A stretch of DNA of 64,000 nucleotides from Candidatus Sumerlaeota bacterium (GTDB lineage Bacteria; Sumerlaeota; Sumerlaeia; JAFGJS01): contig JAFGJS010000065.1 in the NCBI GenBank assembly GCA_016928995.1, positions 17,079 through 81,078 on the forward strand, given 5' to 3'. This document shows positions 31,118-39,424 of this stretch, piece by piece; within the stretch, counting starts at the first letter, position 1; every line of letters begins with the position of its first letter. A model generated the notes under the pieces. It saw only the letters and a program-made list of their open reading frames with translations, ran no database searches and was not told where the DNA came from. A program made the translations under genes and the position numbers.

Positions 31118-31164
31118 GTCGGACGAGTCTGACAGGTCAGATGTGTCGGACTCGTCTGATTTTT
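31118..31164 (+). terminator. Long hairpin between dcm and vsr
   Basis: GTCGGACGAGTCTGAC (31118-31133) pairs along all 16 positions (three wobbles) with 31145-31160, followed by T4. It starts six bases after the dcm stop. It could terminate dcm transcription, but its GGACTCGTCTGA core recurs at 4115-4126, so it is also a repeat-family member. Confidence 0.6.
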
Positions 31165-31182
31165 CACCACAGGATTTTTTTC

Positions 31183-31596
31183 GTGGACACCTTCAGCAAA
31201 AAAGAGCGCTCGGAGATCATGAGGCGGGTGAAGGGCAAGGGGAACCGCTCGACGGAACAGCGGTTGGTCGCGCTGCTGCGTGAGCGCCAGCTGAGCGGTT
31301 GGCGCAGACATCTGCCGCTGCCAGGCAAACCGGACGTGGCGTATCCCCGGCAGAAAGTCGCCATCTTCGTCGATGGCTGTTTCTGGCACGGCTGTCCGCG
31401 GCATTGCCGCATTCCCGCGACGAACCGCGCTTACTGGACGCGGAAAATCGAACGCAACAAGATGCGCGATCGTTGCTGCACGCGAGAACTGAAGCAAAAC
31501 GGCTGGACCGTGATCCGTATCTGGGAGCATGAGTTCGGCGCGGCGAGTCTGACGCGGAAGCTGAACCGTCTCGCCGGATTGCTCGGACGGGAATAG
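31183..31596 (+). CDS. vsr: Very-short-patch mismatch repair endonuclease
   Basis: 137 residues from the GTG at 31183; CAGGA lies eight bases upstream, and the product then begins at the expected place before KKERSEIMRRVKGKGN. Vsr nicks 5' of the T in T:G mismatches that arise by deamination of 5-methylcytosine. The catalytic and zinc-binding core IFVDGCFWHGCPRHCRIPAT is intact, as are the downstream TRKIERNKMRD and IRIWEHEF segments. Its position directly behind the C5-methyltransferase gene is the classic dcm-vsr arrangement and implies that this methylase is active enough for deamination to matter. Confidence 0.94.
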   Translation: MDTFSKKERSEIMRRVKGKGNRSTEQRLVALLRERQLSGWRRHLPLPGKPDVAYPRQKVAIFVDGCFWHGCPRHCRIPATNRAYWTRKIERNKMRDRCCTRELKQNGWTVIRIWEHEFGAASLTRKLNRLAGLLGRE

Positions 31597-31667
31597 AATG
31601 AAATCCGGCTTGCAAAGCATGGCGCGGCGGCGTTGAATTTTCATTATCTTAAGGAATGGACGCATCG

Positions 31668-32258
31668 ATGATTGAACTGCTGCGCGGAAAGCTGGCGGAC
31701 AAAGAACCGGGCAAGGCGCTGATCGACGTGAACGGCGTGGGCTATGGCGTGCTGATGCCGGAGCGTGCGCTGATGGGACTGCCCGAGACCGGCGCCGAGG
31801 TGACGCTGCACACGCATCTGGTTGTGCGCGAGGACGACATGACGTTGTTCGGCTTCCTTACGCGCGAGGAGCGCGAAGCCTTCCGCGTATTCATCGGCGT
31901 CAAGGGCATTGGTCCGCGCACGGCGCTGGTGATCCTCAGCACGGTCAGCATCGATCAATTCGCGCAGGCCATTGTGACCGGTAACGCCTCGCTGCTGGTG
32001 AAAATTCCCGGCATCGGACGCAAGACCGCCGAGCGCATCATTCTGGAAATGAAGGATCGTGTGCAGGGATTGCCTAAGAGTAAAACGCTGGGCGCAACGC
32101 CGATTGGCGACACAATCTCGCTGCAGGCCATTGAGGCGTTGATGGCGCTCGGAGTCAAGCCGGCCGTCGCGGAAAAAGCCGTGGCTGCGGCCAGGGAGGA
32201 ACTCGGCGATGGCGCCAAGGTGGAAGATCTGATCCGTGTTTCGCTGAAACACCGGTGA
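31668..32258 (+). CDS. ruvA: Holliday junction branch migration protein RuvA
   Basis: 196 residues from the second in-frame ATG (31668); RuvA proteins begin MIxxLxGxL as here, although an ATG at 31656 is possible. Domain I is the OB fold (MIELLRGKLADKEPGKALID, MTLFGFLTREEREAF). Domain II holds two helix-hairpin-helix motifs (IGVKGIGPRTALVIL and LVKIPGIGRKTAERIILEMK), and the C-terminal domain III (LMALGVKPAVAEKAVAAARE) contacts RuvB. The tetramer binds four-way junctions. ruvB and ruvC are not adjacent. Confidence 0.96.
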   Translation: MIELLRGKLADKEPGKALIDVNGVGYGVLMPERALMGLPETGAEVTLHTHLVVREDDMTLFGFLTREEREAFRVFIGVKGIGPRTALVILSTVSIDQFAQAIVTGNASLLVKIPGIGRKTAERIILEMKDRVQGLPKSKTLGATPIGDTISLQAIEALMALGVKPAVAEKAVAAAREELGDGAKVEDLIRVSLKHR

Positions 32259-32287
32259 CGCCGGAAGGCTATCATCATTATATAATA

Positions 32288-32364
32288 CTCACACAAAGGC
32301 ACGAAGGCACAAAGTAATATAAAAGACTACAACGGCTCTTTGTGCCTTCGTGCCTTTGTGTGAG
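32288..32364. repeat. CAAAGRC inverted repeat with perfect 27-base arms
   Basis: Left arm 32288-32314 (CTCACACAAAGGCACGAAGG...) is exactly complementary to 32338-32364; the loop is 23 bases. It fills nearly all of the ruvA-rsmE gap. Confidence 0.8.
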
Positions 32365-32379
32365 ATAAAGTATGAGAAT

Positions 32380-33150
32380 ATGAGCAATCTGCATCGTTAT
32401 TATGACGCCTCCGTGCAACTGAGCGAAGGCTGCTCCGGTTCGCTGGACGTGGAGGAGAGCCGCCATGCGCTCAAGGCCATGCGTCAGCGGTCGGGCGATG
32501 CGATCCGCGTGTTCGACGCGCATGGCGCCGAGTTCGTCTGCGTGATCGAAGCGGCGGATGGCGGAAGCGTGCAGTATCGGGCGGAGCGCGCCGTGGAAGG
32601 CGAAACGGAAAGCGTCGTTCAACCGATCCTCGGCATGGCGCTGGCCAAGTCGGACAAGTTCGAGTTGGTCTGCCAGAAGGCGACAGAGCTCGGCGTGGCG
32701 GAGATCGTTCCGTTTTACTCGCGTCATTGCGTGGCGGCGCCCACGGACGCCAAGCGCGAAGCCGCCAAGCATGAACGGCGGCAGTCGATCCTGCTCAGCG
32801 CGGTGAAGCAATGCGGACGGCGGCGCATCCCGCGGCTGGATCTGCCCATGGCGCTTGATGATTTATTGCAGCGCTATCAACCGCCGCAAATCACGCCGCG
32901 ACTGATCGCATGGGAAGGCGCGGACGCCGCGTCGCCGCTGCTCAGCGAGCGGTTGAAGAACTGGAATCCGGCGGATCTGCCGCGCCCCGCGATCCTCATT
33001 GGTCCGGAAGGCGGCTGGGACGCGAGCGAGATCGACCTCGCCAAGCAACACGGCTGGGAGCCGGTCTCCCTCGGCCGCCGCATCCTCCGCTGCGAAACCG
33101 CCGCGCTCGCCGCGCTGAGCGTAATCATGTCCTGCGCGAGCGAGATGTAA
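32380..33150 (+). CDS. rsmE: 16S rRNA (uracil-1498-N3)-methyltransferase
   Basis: 256 residues from the ATG at 32380; earlier in-frame codons fall inside the repeat arm. The N-terminal PUA-like domain (HRYYDASVQLSEG, ESRHALKAMRQRSGDAIRVF) binds RNA. The C-terminal SPOUT domain has the family signatures KSDKFELVCQKATELGV and SAVKQCGRRRIPRLD. The trefoil-knot motif runs ILIGPEGGWDASEIDLA through SLGRRILRCETAALAAL. It methylates N3 of U1498 in the 16S rRNA decoding region. It sits between ruvA and glyS on the same strand. Confidence 0.95.
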   Translation: MSNLHRYYDASVQLSEGCSGSLDVEESRHALKAMRQRSGDAIRVFDAHGAEFVCVIEAADGGSVQYRAERAVEGETESVVQPILGMALAKSDKFELVCQKATELGVAEIVPFYSRHCVAAPTDAKREAAKHERRQSILLSAVKQCGRRRIPRLDLPMALDDLLQRYQPPQITPRLIAWEGADAASPLLSERLKNWNPADLPRPAILIGPEGGWDASEIDLAKQHGWEPVSLGRRILRCETAALAALSVIMSCASEM

Positions 33151-33234
33151 TCAACCATTCAAGATTCATTGAAGGTAAAACATTGACAATCGGATTGTCT
33201 GAGGCTGAGATTCAAGCCTTTCGTAGCAACAGAC

Positions 33235-33263
33235 AGCCGAAAGCTGGTGATTTGGCTTTTTTT
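33235..33263 (+). terminator. Terminator-like hairpin upstream of glyS
   Basis: AGCC(G)AAA (33235-33242) pairs with TTTGGCT (33251-33257) around GCTGGTGA, running into T7 (33257-33263). It lies 20 bases before the glyS start, so it may terminate rsmE transcription or attenuate glyS. No T-box specifier or antiterminator sequence was seen. Confidence 0.5.
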
Positions 33264-33283
33264 GTTTATCTGGAGGCAATACG

Positions 33284-34861
33284 ATGGGCAATCAGGAACA
33301 GCAGGCGAAGGAGAAAGCGGCGGTAGCGATGGATGTGATTGTGTCGCTGTGCAAGCGGCGCGGATTCATCTTTCCGGGCAGCGAAATCTATGACGGCCTG
33401 GCCGGCACCTATGACTACGGTCCGCTGGGCGTGGAGTTGAAGAACAACGTCAAGCGCGCCTGGTGGAAGGCCATGGTGCAGCAGCGCGACGACATGGAGG
33501 GCGTGGACGCCGCGATCCTGATGAACCCGCGCACGTGGGAGGCCAGCGGCCACGTCTCGAATTTCAACGACCCGATGTGCGACTGCAAACTCTCGCAAAA
33601 ACGCTACCGCGCCGATCACCTGGAGCCGGTCGAGGGCCTGCAGAAATGGGCGCTGATCGAGACCGCCGGCGAGGGCGAAGAGCCGACGCAGTTCATCCTG
33701 CCGAATCCGATCCTGGCCCGTTCGAAGAAAGAGGCGAAGCAGTTCCTTCAGCGTTTGCAGGAGGACGTTGAGACGTTTAAAAACCGCCGCCTGAGCGTCA
33801 GCGCGCCGTCCGAGAGCGAGGAGCCGTTCACCGGCCTGCGCTCGCCGGATTACGGCGGTCCGCTCACCGAGCCGCGCATGTTCAACCTGATGCTGAAAAC
33901 CCACTGCGGCCCGGCGGAAGACAGCAGCACGCGCGTGTATCTGCGCCCGGAAACGGCGCAGGGCATCTTCACCAATTTCCTCAACGTGCTGAACACCTCG
34001 CGGCGCAAACTGCCCTTCGGCATCGCGCAGATGGGCAAGTCGTTCCGCAACGAGATCACGCCGCGCAATTTCATCTTTCGCGTGCGCGAGTTCGAGCAGA
34101 TGGAGATCGAGTTTTTCTGCAAACCGGAAGAATACTGCCAGCCGGGCGAACGCAACGACATGGAGTGGTGGGAGTACTGGCTGGAAGCGCGGATGAACTG
34201 GTACCTCGACCTGGGCATACGCAAGGAGAACCTGAAGTTCCGCCAGCATGACGACGACGAGCTGGCGCACTACGCCAAGGCGTGCTCCGACGTGAATTAC
34301 CTCTTCCCGCATGGCTGGGACGAGCTCGAGGGCATCGCACACCGCAGCGATTTCGACCTGAAACAGCACCAGGAATTCAGCGGCAAGGATCAGAGCTACT
34401 TCGATCCGATGCTGGAAAAACGCTACCTGCCGTTCGTCATCGAGCCTTCGGCGGGCGTGGATCGCGGCACGCTGGCGTTCCTGATCGACGCTTATCGCGA
34501 GGATGAGGTGAAGGGCCAGAAGCGCGCGTATCTTTCGATGCATCCGGCGCTGGCGCCAATCAAGGCGGCCGTGCTGCCGCTGCTGAAGAACCGTCCGGAG
34601 ATCGTGGAAAAAGCCCGCGCGCTGTGCGGCGAGCTGAAGCGCTTCTGCAACGCGCGCTACGACGACACGGCGGCGATCGGCAAGCTCTACCGCCGCCAGG
34701 ACGAAATCGGCACGCCGTTTTGCATCACAGTGGACGTCGAATCGCTGGAGGACGGCCAGGCTACGATCCGCGAGCGCGACACCATGGAGCAGCAGCGCAT
34801 GCCGCTGGAGAATATCCCGGCTTACATCCGCGAACAACTCGCCGCGGCCGATGCGCTGTAA
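33284..34861 (+). CDS. glyS: Glycyl-tRNA synthetase (dimeric alpha2 type)
   Basis: 525 residues, the single-chain class II enzyme. CKRRGFIFPGSEIYDGLAGT and YGPLGVELKNNVKRAWW mark motif 1 and nearby regions. RPETAQGIFTNFLNV with FGIAQMGKSFRNEITPRNF forms motif 2, and SAGVDRGTLAFLIDAY is motif 3. The C-terminal anticodon-binding domain (HPALAPIKAAVLPLL, RRQDEIGTPFCITVD) is present. It charges tRNA-Gly using ATP. GGAGG lies nine bases before the ATG at 33284. The last nine codons plus stop (34832-34861) are duplicated about 1 kb downstream at 35849-35878, on the far side of a methyltransferase gene. Confidence 0.96.
   Translation: MGNQEQQAKEKAAVAMDVIVSLCKRRGFIFPGSEIYDGLAGTYDYGPLGVELKNNVKRAWWKAMVQQRDDMEGVDAAILMNPRTWEASGHVSNFNDPMCDCKLSQKRYRADHLEPVEGLQKWALIETAGEGEEPTQFILPNPILARSKKEAKQFLQRLQEDVETFKNRRLSVSAPSESEEPFTGLRSPDYGGPLTEPRMFNLMLKTHCGPAEDSSTRVYLRPETAQGIFTNFLNVLNTSRRKLPFGIAQMGKSFRNEITPRNFIFRVREFEQMEIEFFCKPEEYCQPGERNDMEWWEYWLEARMNWYLDLGIRKENLKFRQHDDDELAHYAKACSDVNYLFPHGWDELEGIAHRSDFDLKQHQEFSGKDQSYFDPMLEKRYLPFVIEPSAGVDRGTLAFLIDAYREDEVKGQKRAYLSMHPALAPIKAAVLPLLKNRPEIVEKARALCGELKRFCNARYDDTAAIGKLYRRQDEIGTPFCITVDVESLEDGQATIRERDTMEQQRMPLENIPAYIREQLAAADAL
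34832..34861 (+). repeat. Direct repeat, proximal copy (glyS 3' end)
   Basis: The 30 bases encoding EQLAAADAL-stop match 27 of 30 bases of 35849-35878. See the distal copy and the enclosed methyltransferase gene. Confidence 0.85.
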
Positions 34862-34888
34862 TCTAACAGCGGGCAATGGATTTTTGAC

Positions 34889-35842
34889 ATGCTGATCGAA
34901 CGTATGCACCCAATCCTTGCGTCGATCATGGTTTGTCCTTGCTGCGGCGCTGTGCTTAAAATCGAAACCGAAAAATGCTCCTGTTCCCGGGATGCGTGCA
35001 AGGCGCAATTTCCGATCCGGAATGAGCAGCCGATCCTGATCAACGAAAAAAACAGCCTTTTCGATATCGATGATTTTCAACCGGGAAAGGACGCGTTTCA
35101 TCGTTCGAAGTTCATGAAGCTTTTAGCCGCGGCGGCGCCACGATTGGGCTTGAATGTCAAAGCTGCGGAAAATTATCGCAAGTTGCACGATCTGTTGCTT
35201 TCGCAAAACGAAAGGCCCATCTGCCTGGTCATTGGTTGCGGAGAGGCCGGCAAGGGGATCCAGGAATTAGTGAATGATCCGCACATCGACATCATCAACA
35301 CGGATGTCAATCTTGGAGAAAACGTTCATATCGTGGCGGATGGTCACGATCTGCCGTTCAAAAACGAAAGTTTCGACGCAGTCATCGCACAAGCCGTCTT
35401 AGAGCATGTCGCTGAACCCAATCGTGTTGTGCAAGAGATTTATCGCGTGCTCAAATCCGGCGGACTCGTCTATGCGGAAACGCCGTTCATGCAACAAATC
35501 CATATGGGAGCATACGACTTCACGCGTTTTACATTGCTGGGTCACCGTCGCTTGTTTCGTCATTTTTCCAGCATCGAGCTGGGCGCCTGTTGCGGTCCGG
35601 GGATGGCCCTTGCGTGGGCCTACGCATACTTTTTAATGAGTTTCGCGCCCAATAAAAAATTTCGCAAACTGCTGTTCAACTTTGCGCGCGTGACGGCGTT
35701 TTGGCTCAAGTATTTTGATTACTTTCTAACCCACACTCCCTGCGGTCTCGATGCTGCAAGCGGATGTTATTTTCTGGGGCGAAAGAGTTCTGAAATCCTT
35801 GATGACCGGGATTTAATCGCGCTCTATCCCGGTTGGCAGTGA
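34889..35842 (+). CDS. Class I SAM methyltransferase with N-terminal zinc ribbon
   Basis: 317 residues. The N-terminus is a Trm112-like ribbon: CPCC near residue 17, then CSCSRDACKAQFPIRNEQPI. The methyltransferase core has motif I as CLVIGCGEAGKGIQELV, an acidic residue in INTDVNLGENVHIVAD, and LPFKNESFDAVIAQAVLEHV, typical of family 11-type enzymes often found in glycan loci. The C-terminal 80 residues (FMSF/LLFNFARVTAFWLKYFD region) are hydrophobic and aromatic. Composition is more AT-rich than glyS before it and dapD after it. It begins 27 bases after glyS and is bracketed by two copies of the glyS 3' end. Substrate unknown. Confidence 0.82.
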   Translation: MLIERMHPILASIMVCPCCGAVLKIETEKCSCSRDACKAQFPIRNEQPILINEKNSLFDIDDFQPGKDAFHRSKFMKLLAAAAPRLGLNVKAAENYRKLHDLLLSQNERPICLVIGCGEAGKGIQELVNDPHIDIINTDVNLGENVHIVADGHDLPFKNESFDAVIAQAVLEHVAEPNRVVQEIYRVLKSGGLVYAETPFMQQIHMGAYDFTRFTLLGHRRLFRHFSSIELGACCGPGMALAWAYAYFLMSFAPNKKFRKLLFNFARVTAFWLKYFDYFLTHTPCGLDAASGCYFLGRKSSEILDDRDLIALYPGWQ

Positions 35843-35848
35843 GACAGT

Positions 35849-35878
35849 GAACAACTCGCCGTAGCCGACGCGCTGTAA
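35849..35878 (+). repeat. Direct repeat, distal copy of glyS 3' end
   Basis: Reads GAACAACTCGCCGTAGCCGA then CGCGCTGTAA, translating as EQLAVADAL-stop in the same frame as the methyltransferase, six bases after its stop. Three bases differ from the proximal copy. Confidence 0.85.
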
Positions 35879-36174
35879 AACGGGAAAACAAGAAGTTTAT
35901 CACCATTGGGGCATTTCTAAAAATTCACACAAAGACGCAAAGGCACAAAGAATTTTTTTATGTGTTTGTCGTAAAATCAATGATACGACCTTTGTGTTCT
36001 TTGTGACTTTGTGTGAAAAATTTTAATTCTATAGGTTCCCATTTATCATTCAATCTTGCTGGTTTTCCTTTTTTCATATTGGCATCCGGCCGAGGCGGAG
36101 CAATACTGGCAATGTTTTCTTATTTAGCCGCATTTTCCCGGCAATTTCATACCTGAGGACGTGAAAGCAGATCC
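35879..36174. repeat. Intergenic region dominated by a CAAAGRC inverted repeat
   Basis: TTCACACAAAGACGCAAAGG... (35924-35950) is mirrored imperfectly by CTTTGTGTTCTTTGTGACTT... (about 35989-36017). The rest (36018-36174) is non-coding sequence ahead of the MFS gene. Confidence 0.65.
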
Positions 36175-37563
36175 ATGTGGCGTAAGTTATTTTCTGATTA
36201 TCGTGAGTTGAGAATTCCGGCGCGGCAGTTTTTGTTTTTTGCGTGCGTCAATGTAATTTCGTGGCAGCTGACCATCGGCATTGTGCTGCCGTTGTTCGCG
36301 CGGCATATCGGCATGCCGCAGTCGTGGGTCGGCGTGTTGCTAGCCCTTACGCCGCTTTCCTCGCTGCTGGTGCTGGCGACGCTGGAACTCGTGGAGACAC
36401 ATGGTCCTCGCCGTGTGATGATTTGGGCTTGGCTGGGGCGCACCCTGGGCATTACGGCAGTGTTCCTGATTCCCTGGGCGGCGGGGCGATACGGCGAGAG
36501 CGCGGGCTGGCATGTGCTGTTGGCGGCGACGGGATTATTCTGCTTTTTTCGCGCCTTCGGGGTCGGCGGATGGTTCCCCTGGATTCATGAGCTGGTGCCG
36601 CGGCGCCGCGGTGTGTATTTCAGCGTGGAGACGAAATTCTTCCAATTCATCTCCATCGCGATCCTGGTCGCTGTGTCGGCGTATCTCGGCCATGACGCGA
36701 CGACGGCCCGCTATCTTTTCGTGTATGGCGTGGGCATCTGCGGAGGGCTCGCGGCGCTGCTGCTGATGCTGCGGATTCCCGGTGGACGCCGGACGCCGCA
36801 TCCAGAGCATGATGCGGAAATGAGGGAATTGCGAAGCTATCGCGCTGTGCTGCGCGACCGGAACTTTATGCGCTTCGTGCTTCAGGCGGCGATGACGCTG
36901 AGCGCGCTGAATTGGCTGGGGGCGGTGGCGATTTTATACTTGCGCGACATCATGCATTTTTCGGATGGACAGATCCTGCGGATGAGCGCATTCGGCTCGG
37001 TCATGGTGGCGCTGACCATCTCGCCGTGGTCGCGTTTCGCCGAGGCGCACGGCAGCGGCCAGACCTTGTTCATGACCGCCGCCAGCCATTCGCTGGGCGC
37101 ATTATGCTGGATCGGGCTATGGCCGGAGGCGAATTGGGCCGTGTACGCCTCAGGGGCCGTCTTGGCGCTGACGATGACCTTTGGCGCGGCGTATATGATG
37201 TCTGTGAACCGGGGCATGCTGGGGTATGTTCCGGAACATTCGCGCGCGGCCTATACGAACGTCTGGATCGTGGCGATTTCACTGGCGCTGGGAGTGACGC
37301 CGATTCTCGCCGGCCAGGTGATCGAGTACGGCGGTCTGTGGGGATTTCGCGCCTGTTTTCTGGTTTCCGGCATAGCGGGCCTGGTCTGCGCGACGCAAAA
37401 TTTCTTCCTGCCCGATGACGGCGATGCAAAGGCGCGCAGAGATTGGATCGCGCATCCGGCGCAACCTGTGCGCACACTGGCGCGCATCGCCTGGATTACG
37501 TTGGGGCTTGATGAGACAAATCGTCCAGCTGACGAGGATGGCGACGGGCAGGACGAATCATAA
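36175..37563 (+). CDS. Major facilitator superfamily transporter
   Basis: 462 residues with about 12 hydrophobic segments in two halves separated by a charged loop (GGRRTPHPEHDAEMRELRS). The first half contains GIVLPLFARHIGMPQSWVGV and a loop ETHGPRRVMIWAWLGRTLG resembling the MFS motif A position. Substrate cannot be predicted. The C-terminal 40 residues are cytoplasmic and acidic. It is followed after eight bases by an EamA-family gene and then dapD with an overlap, so these three are probably one operon. Confidence 0.8.
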   Translation: MWRKLFSDYRELRIPARQFLFFACVNVISWQLTIGIVLPLFARHIGMPQSWVGVLLALTPLSSLLVLATLELVETHGPRRVMIWAWLGRTLGITAVFLIPWAAGRYGESAGWHVLLAATGLFCFFRAFGVGGWFPWIHELVPRRRGVYFSVETKFFQFISIAILVAVSAYLGHDATTARYLFVYGVGICGGLAALLLMLRIPGGRRTPHPEHDAEMRELRSYRAVLRDRNFMRFVLQAAMTLSALNWLGAVAILYLRDIMHFSDGQILRMSAFGSVMVALTISPWSRFAEAHGSGQTLFMTAASHSLGALCWIGLWPEANWAVYASGAVLALTMTFGAAYMMSVNRGMLGYVPEHSRAAYTNVWIVAISLALGVTPILAGQVIEYGGLWGFRACFLVSGIAGLVCATQNFFLPDDGDAKARRDWIAHPAQPVRTLARIAWITLGLDETNRPADEDGDGQDES

Positions 37564-37571
37564 GGGAAACG

Positions 37572-38525
37572 ATGATGTCGGACAAGGCGGGCCCGTCAAC
37601 CTGGATGAAGGTCTTTCTGCTGCTGTGCGGAATCGTCGCTTGCGCCTCGGCGTCGATCTATATCAAGAAGAGCAGCGAAAACGATTACCTCCTGGCGGCG
37701 TGGCGGCTGCTGCTGGCTTCGATTTTAATGTCGCCGATGTTTTTCGCGAAACTGCGCAAGCATCGCAGCTGGTTCGACCGGCGGCATCTGCGGGCCACGA
37801 TGTTGCCGGGAATCCTGCTGGGATTGCATTTCATCTCGTGGATCATCGGCCTGCGTTTGACGCTGGTGGCGAATGCGAATCTGATCGTCAACATGGCGCC
37901 TGTGGCCATGCCTTTTTTTCTGCTGGCAGTCTTGAACGAACACCTGAATCGTGCGGAGAAAATCGGCACGATCTGCGCCATGATCGGCGTGGTGTGCATG
38001 GGTTTTTCCGATTATCACGCGGACATGCAGCATCTGAAGGGCGACATGATTTGCTTTCTTTCCATGCTGTTGTTCTGCTATTACCTTGTGCTGGCGCGGC
38101 TCAACAGCCATTTTCCATCGGTCTGGCTATACATCACACCGCTGTATTTTGTGGGCGGCGTGACGTGCCTGCTGGCTGGAGCGCTGGTCGGTGCGCGGCC
38201 GATGAATCAACCCGGAGCGGAGTCCTGGCTCGCGCTGTATACGCCGTATGAATCGACCTGGATTCTGCTATTGGCTGTCGTGCCGACTTTGATCGGCCAT
38301 TCGCTGCTGAATTATTCCATGAAGCACTTGCGCGGCCAGACTGTCGGCGTGATCAATCAGTCGCAGACGATCTTCGCCGGCTTGATGGCGTATTTTTTCC
38401 TTGGCGAAGCGCCGCGCGCCATGTTGTATGTGGCGGCGGTGTTCTTGATCGGCGGCGTAGTGATCGTCGTGCAGGCGGACCGAAACAAAAACTCCGCGCA
38501 GCCAGAGGAGGTTGAGACGGCATGA
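37572..38525 (+). CDS. EamA/DMT-family transporter
   Basis: 317 residues with ten hydrophobic helices arranged as two EamA repeats. The first starts at LLLCGIVACASASIYIKKSS and includes WRLLLASILMSPMFFAKLRK; the second starts near DMICFLSMLLFCYYLVLARL and includes LLNYSMKHLRGQTVGVINQS. Such proteins export or import metabolites (amino acids, nucleotide sugars, purines). AGGGA precedes the ATG. The stop codon overlaps the dapD start (ATGA at 38522-38525), implying translational coupling; export of an amino acid related to the DAP/lysine pathway is a possibility only. Confidence 0.88.
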   Translation: MMSDKAGPSTWMKVFLLLCGIVACASASIYIKKSSENDYLLAAWRLLLASILMSPMFFAKLRKHRSWFDRRHLRATMLPGILLGLHFISWIIGLRLTLVANANLIVNMAPVAMPFFLLAVLNEHLNRAEKIGTICAMIGVVCMGFSDYHADMQHLKGDMICFLSMLLFCYYLVLARLNSHFPSVWLYITPLYFVGGVTCLLAGALVGARPMNQPGAESWLALYTPYESTWILLLAVVPTLIGHSLLNYSMKHLRGQTVGVINQSQTIFAGLMAYFFLGEAPRAMLYVAAVFLIGGVVIVVQADRNKNSAQPEEVETA

Positions 38526-39367
38526 GCAAAGATGAATTGAAACAGGCCATTGAGGCGCTGGCGCGGCAGGAGTGGGACGACGCGGCGCGGTTGCGCGCGC
38601 GCGAGGTTTGCGCCGCGCTGCTGGATGCGCTGGAGAGCGGCGAGCTTCGCGCGGCGGAGCCGGACGGCGACGGCTGGCGCGCGATCCCGTGGGTCAAGCA
38701 GGGTATCCTGCTGGCGTTTCGCGCGGCGGAGTCGAAGGACTTCTCGATCAATGGATCGTTTCAATTTCGCGACCGCGATTTGCTTGGTCCGCAGGACTGG
38801 CTGCGGCGACACGACACGCTGCGCGTTGTGCCGGGCGGGTCGATGTTGCGGCGCGGCTCTTATGTCGGCGAGAATGTCGTGATCATGCCGCCGGCCTATG
38901 TGAACGTCGGCGCATATATCGGCGACGGCACGATGATCGACAGCCATGCGCTGGTCGGCTCATGCGCGCAAGTCGGGCGCAAGGTGCATCTGAGCGCGGC
39001 GGCGCAGCTCGGCGGCGTGCTGGAGCCGGTCGGCGCGCTGCCGGTGATCGTGGAGGACGACGCGTTCATCGGCGGAGGCTGCGGCGTGTATGAAGGCGCG
39101 CGAGTGCGTCAGGGCGCGGTGCTCGGCGCAGGCGTGGTCCTGACGCCGTCCGTGCCGTTGTACGACTTGGCGAACGAGCGGGAAATTCGCGCAGGCGCTG
39201 ACGGAGTGTTGGCTGTTCCGCCGTACGCGATTGTGGTTCCGGGCGCGCGTCCCGCCGCCGGACGCTTTGCGCAGGAGCGCGGCCTGCAATTGCAGGCGCC
39301 GATGATCGTGCGCTATCGTGATCCGGATGAAAATCCAAGTTTGGCGCTGGAGCATGCGCTCCGTTAA
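38522..39367 (+). CDS. dapD: 2,3,4,5-tetrahydropyridine-2,6-dicarboxylate N-succinyltransferase
   Basis: 281 residues. A helical N-terminal domain leads to WVKQGILLAFR. The left-handed beta-helix follows, with hexapeptide turns (YVGENVVIMPPAYVNVGAYI, DGTMIDSHALVGSCAQVG, HLSAAAQLGGVLEPVGALPV) and the signature EDDAFIGGGCGVYEGARV. It transfers succinyl from succinyl-CoA to tetrahydrodipicolinate, the succinylase branch of lysine and meso-DAP synthesis. This predicts DAP-type peptidoglycan. Overlaps the transporter gene by four bases. Confidence 0.95.
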   Translation: MSKDELKQAIEALARQEWDDAARLRAREVCAALLDALESGELRAAEPDGDGWRAIPWVKQGILLAFRAAESKDFSINGSFQFRDRDLLGPQDWLRRHDTLRVVPGGSMLRRGSYVGENVVIMPPAYVNVGAYIGDGTMIDSHALVGSCAQVGRKVHLSAAAQLGGVLEPVGALPVIVEDDAFIGGGCGVYEGARVRQGAVLGAGVVLTPSVPLYDLANEREIRAGADGVLAVPPYAIVVPGARPAAGRFAQERGLQLQAPMIVRYRDPDENPSLALEHALR

Positions 39368-39424
39368 ACTCCGGCGATTCGATTTCGTTTGATTTTTACG
39401 CTCGCTCCGGCGCATCGTCGATCC

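Noticed and set aside
33151..33283. T-box or other tRNA-sensing leader ahead of glyS
   Set aside because: No T-box consensus, specifier loop or competing antiterminator was found; only a simple hairpin with a T run.
33183..33326. A 47-residue TTG-start frame overlapping the glyS start
   Set aside because: Its central part looks mildly protein-like, but it spans a terminator-like hairpin and ends in an Arg/Lys run produced by the glyS frame.
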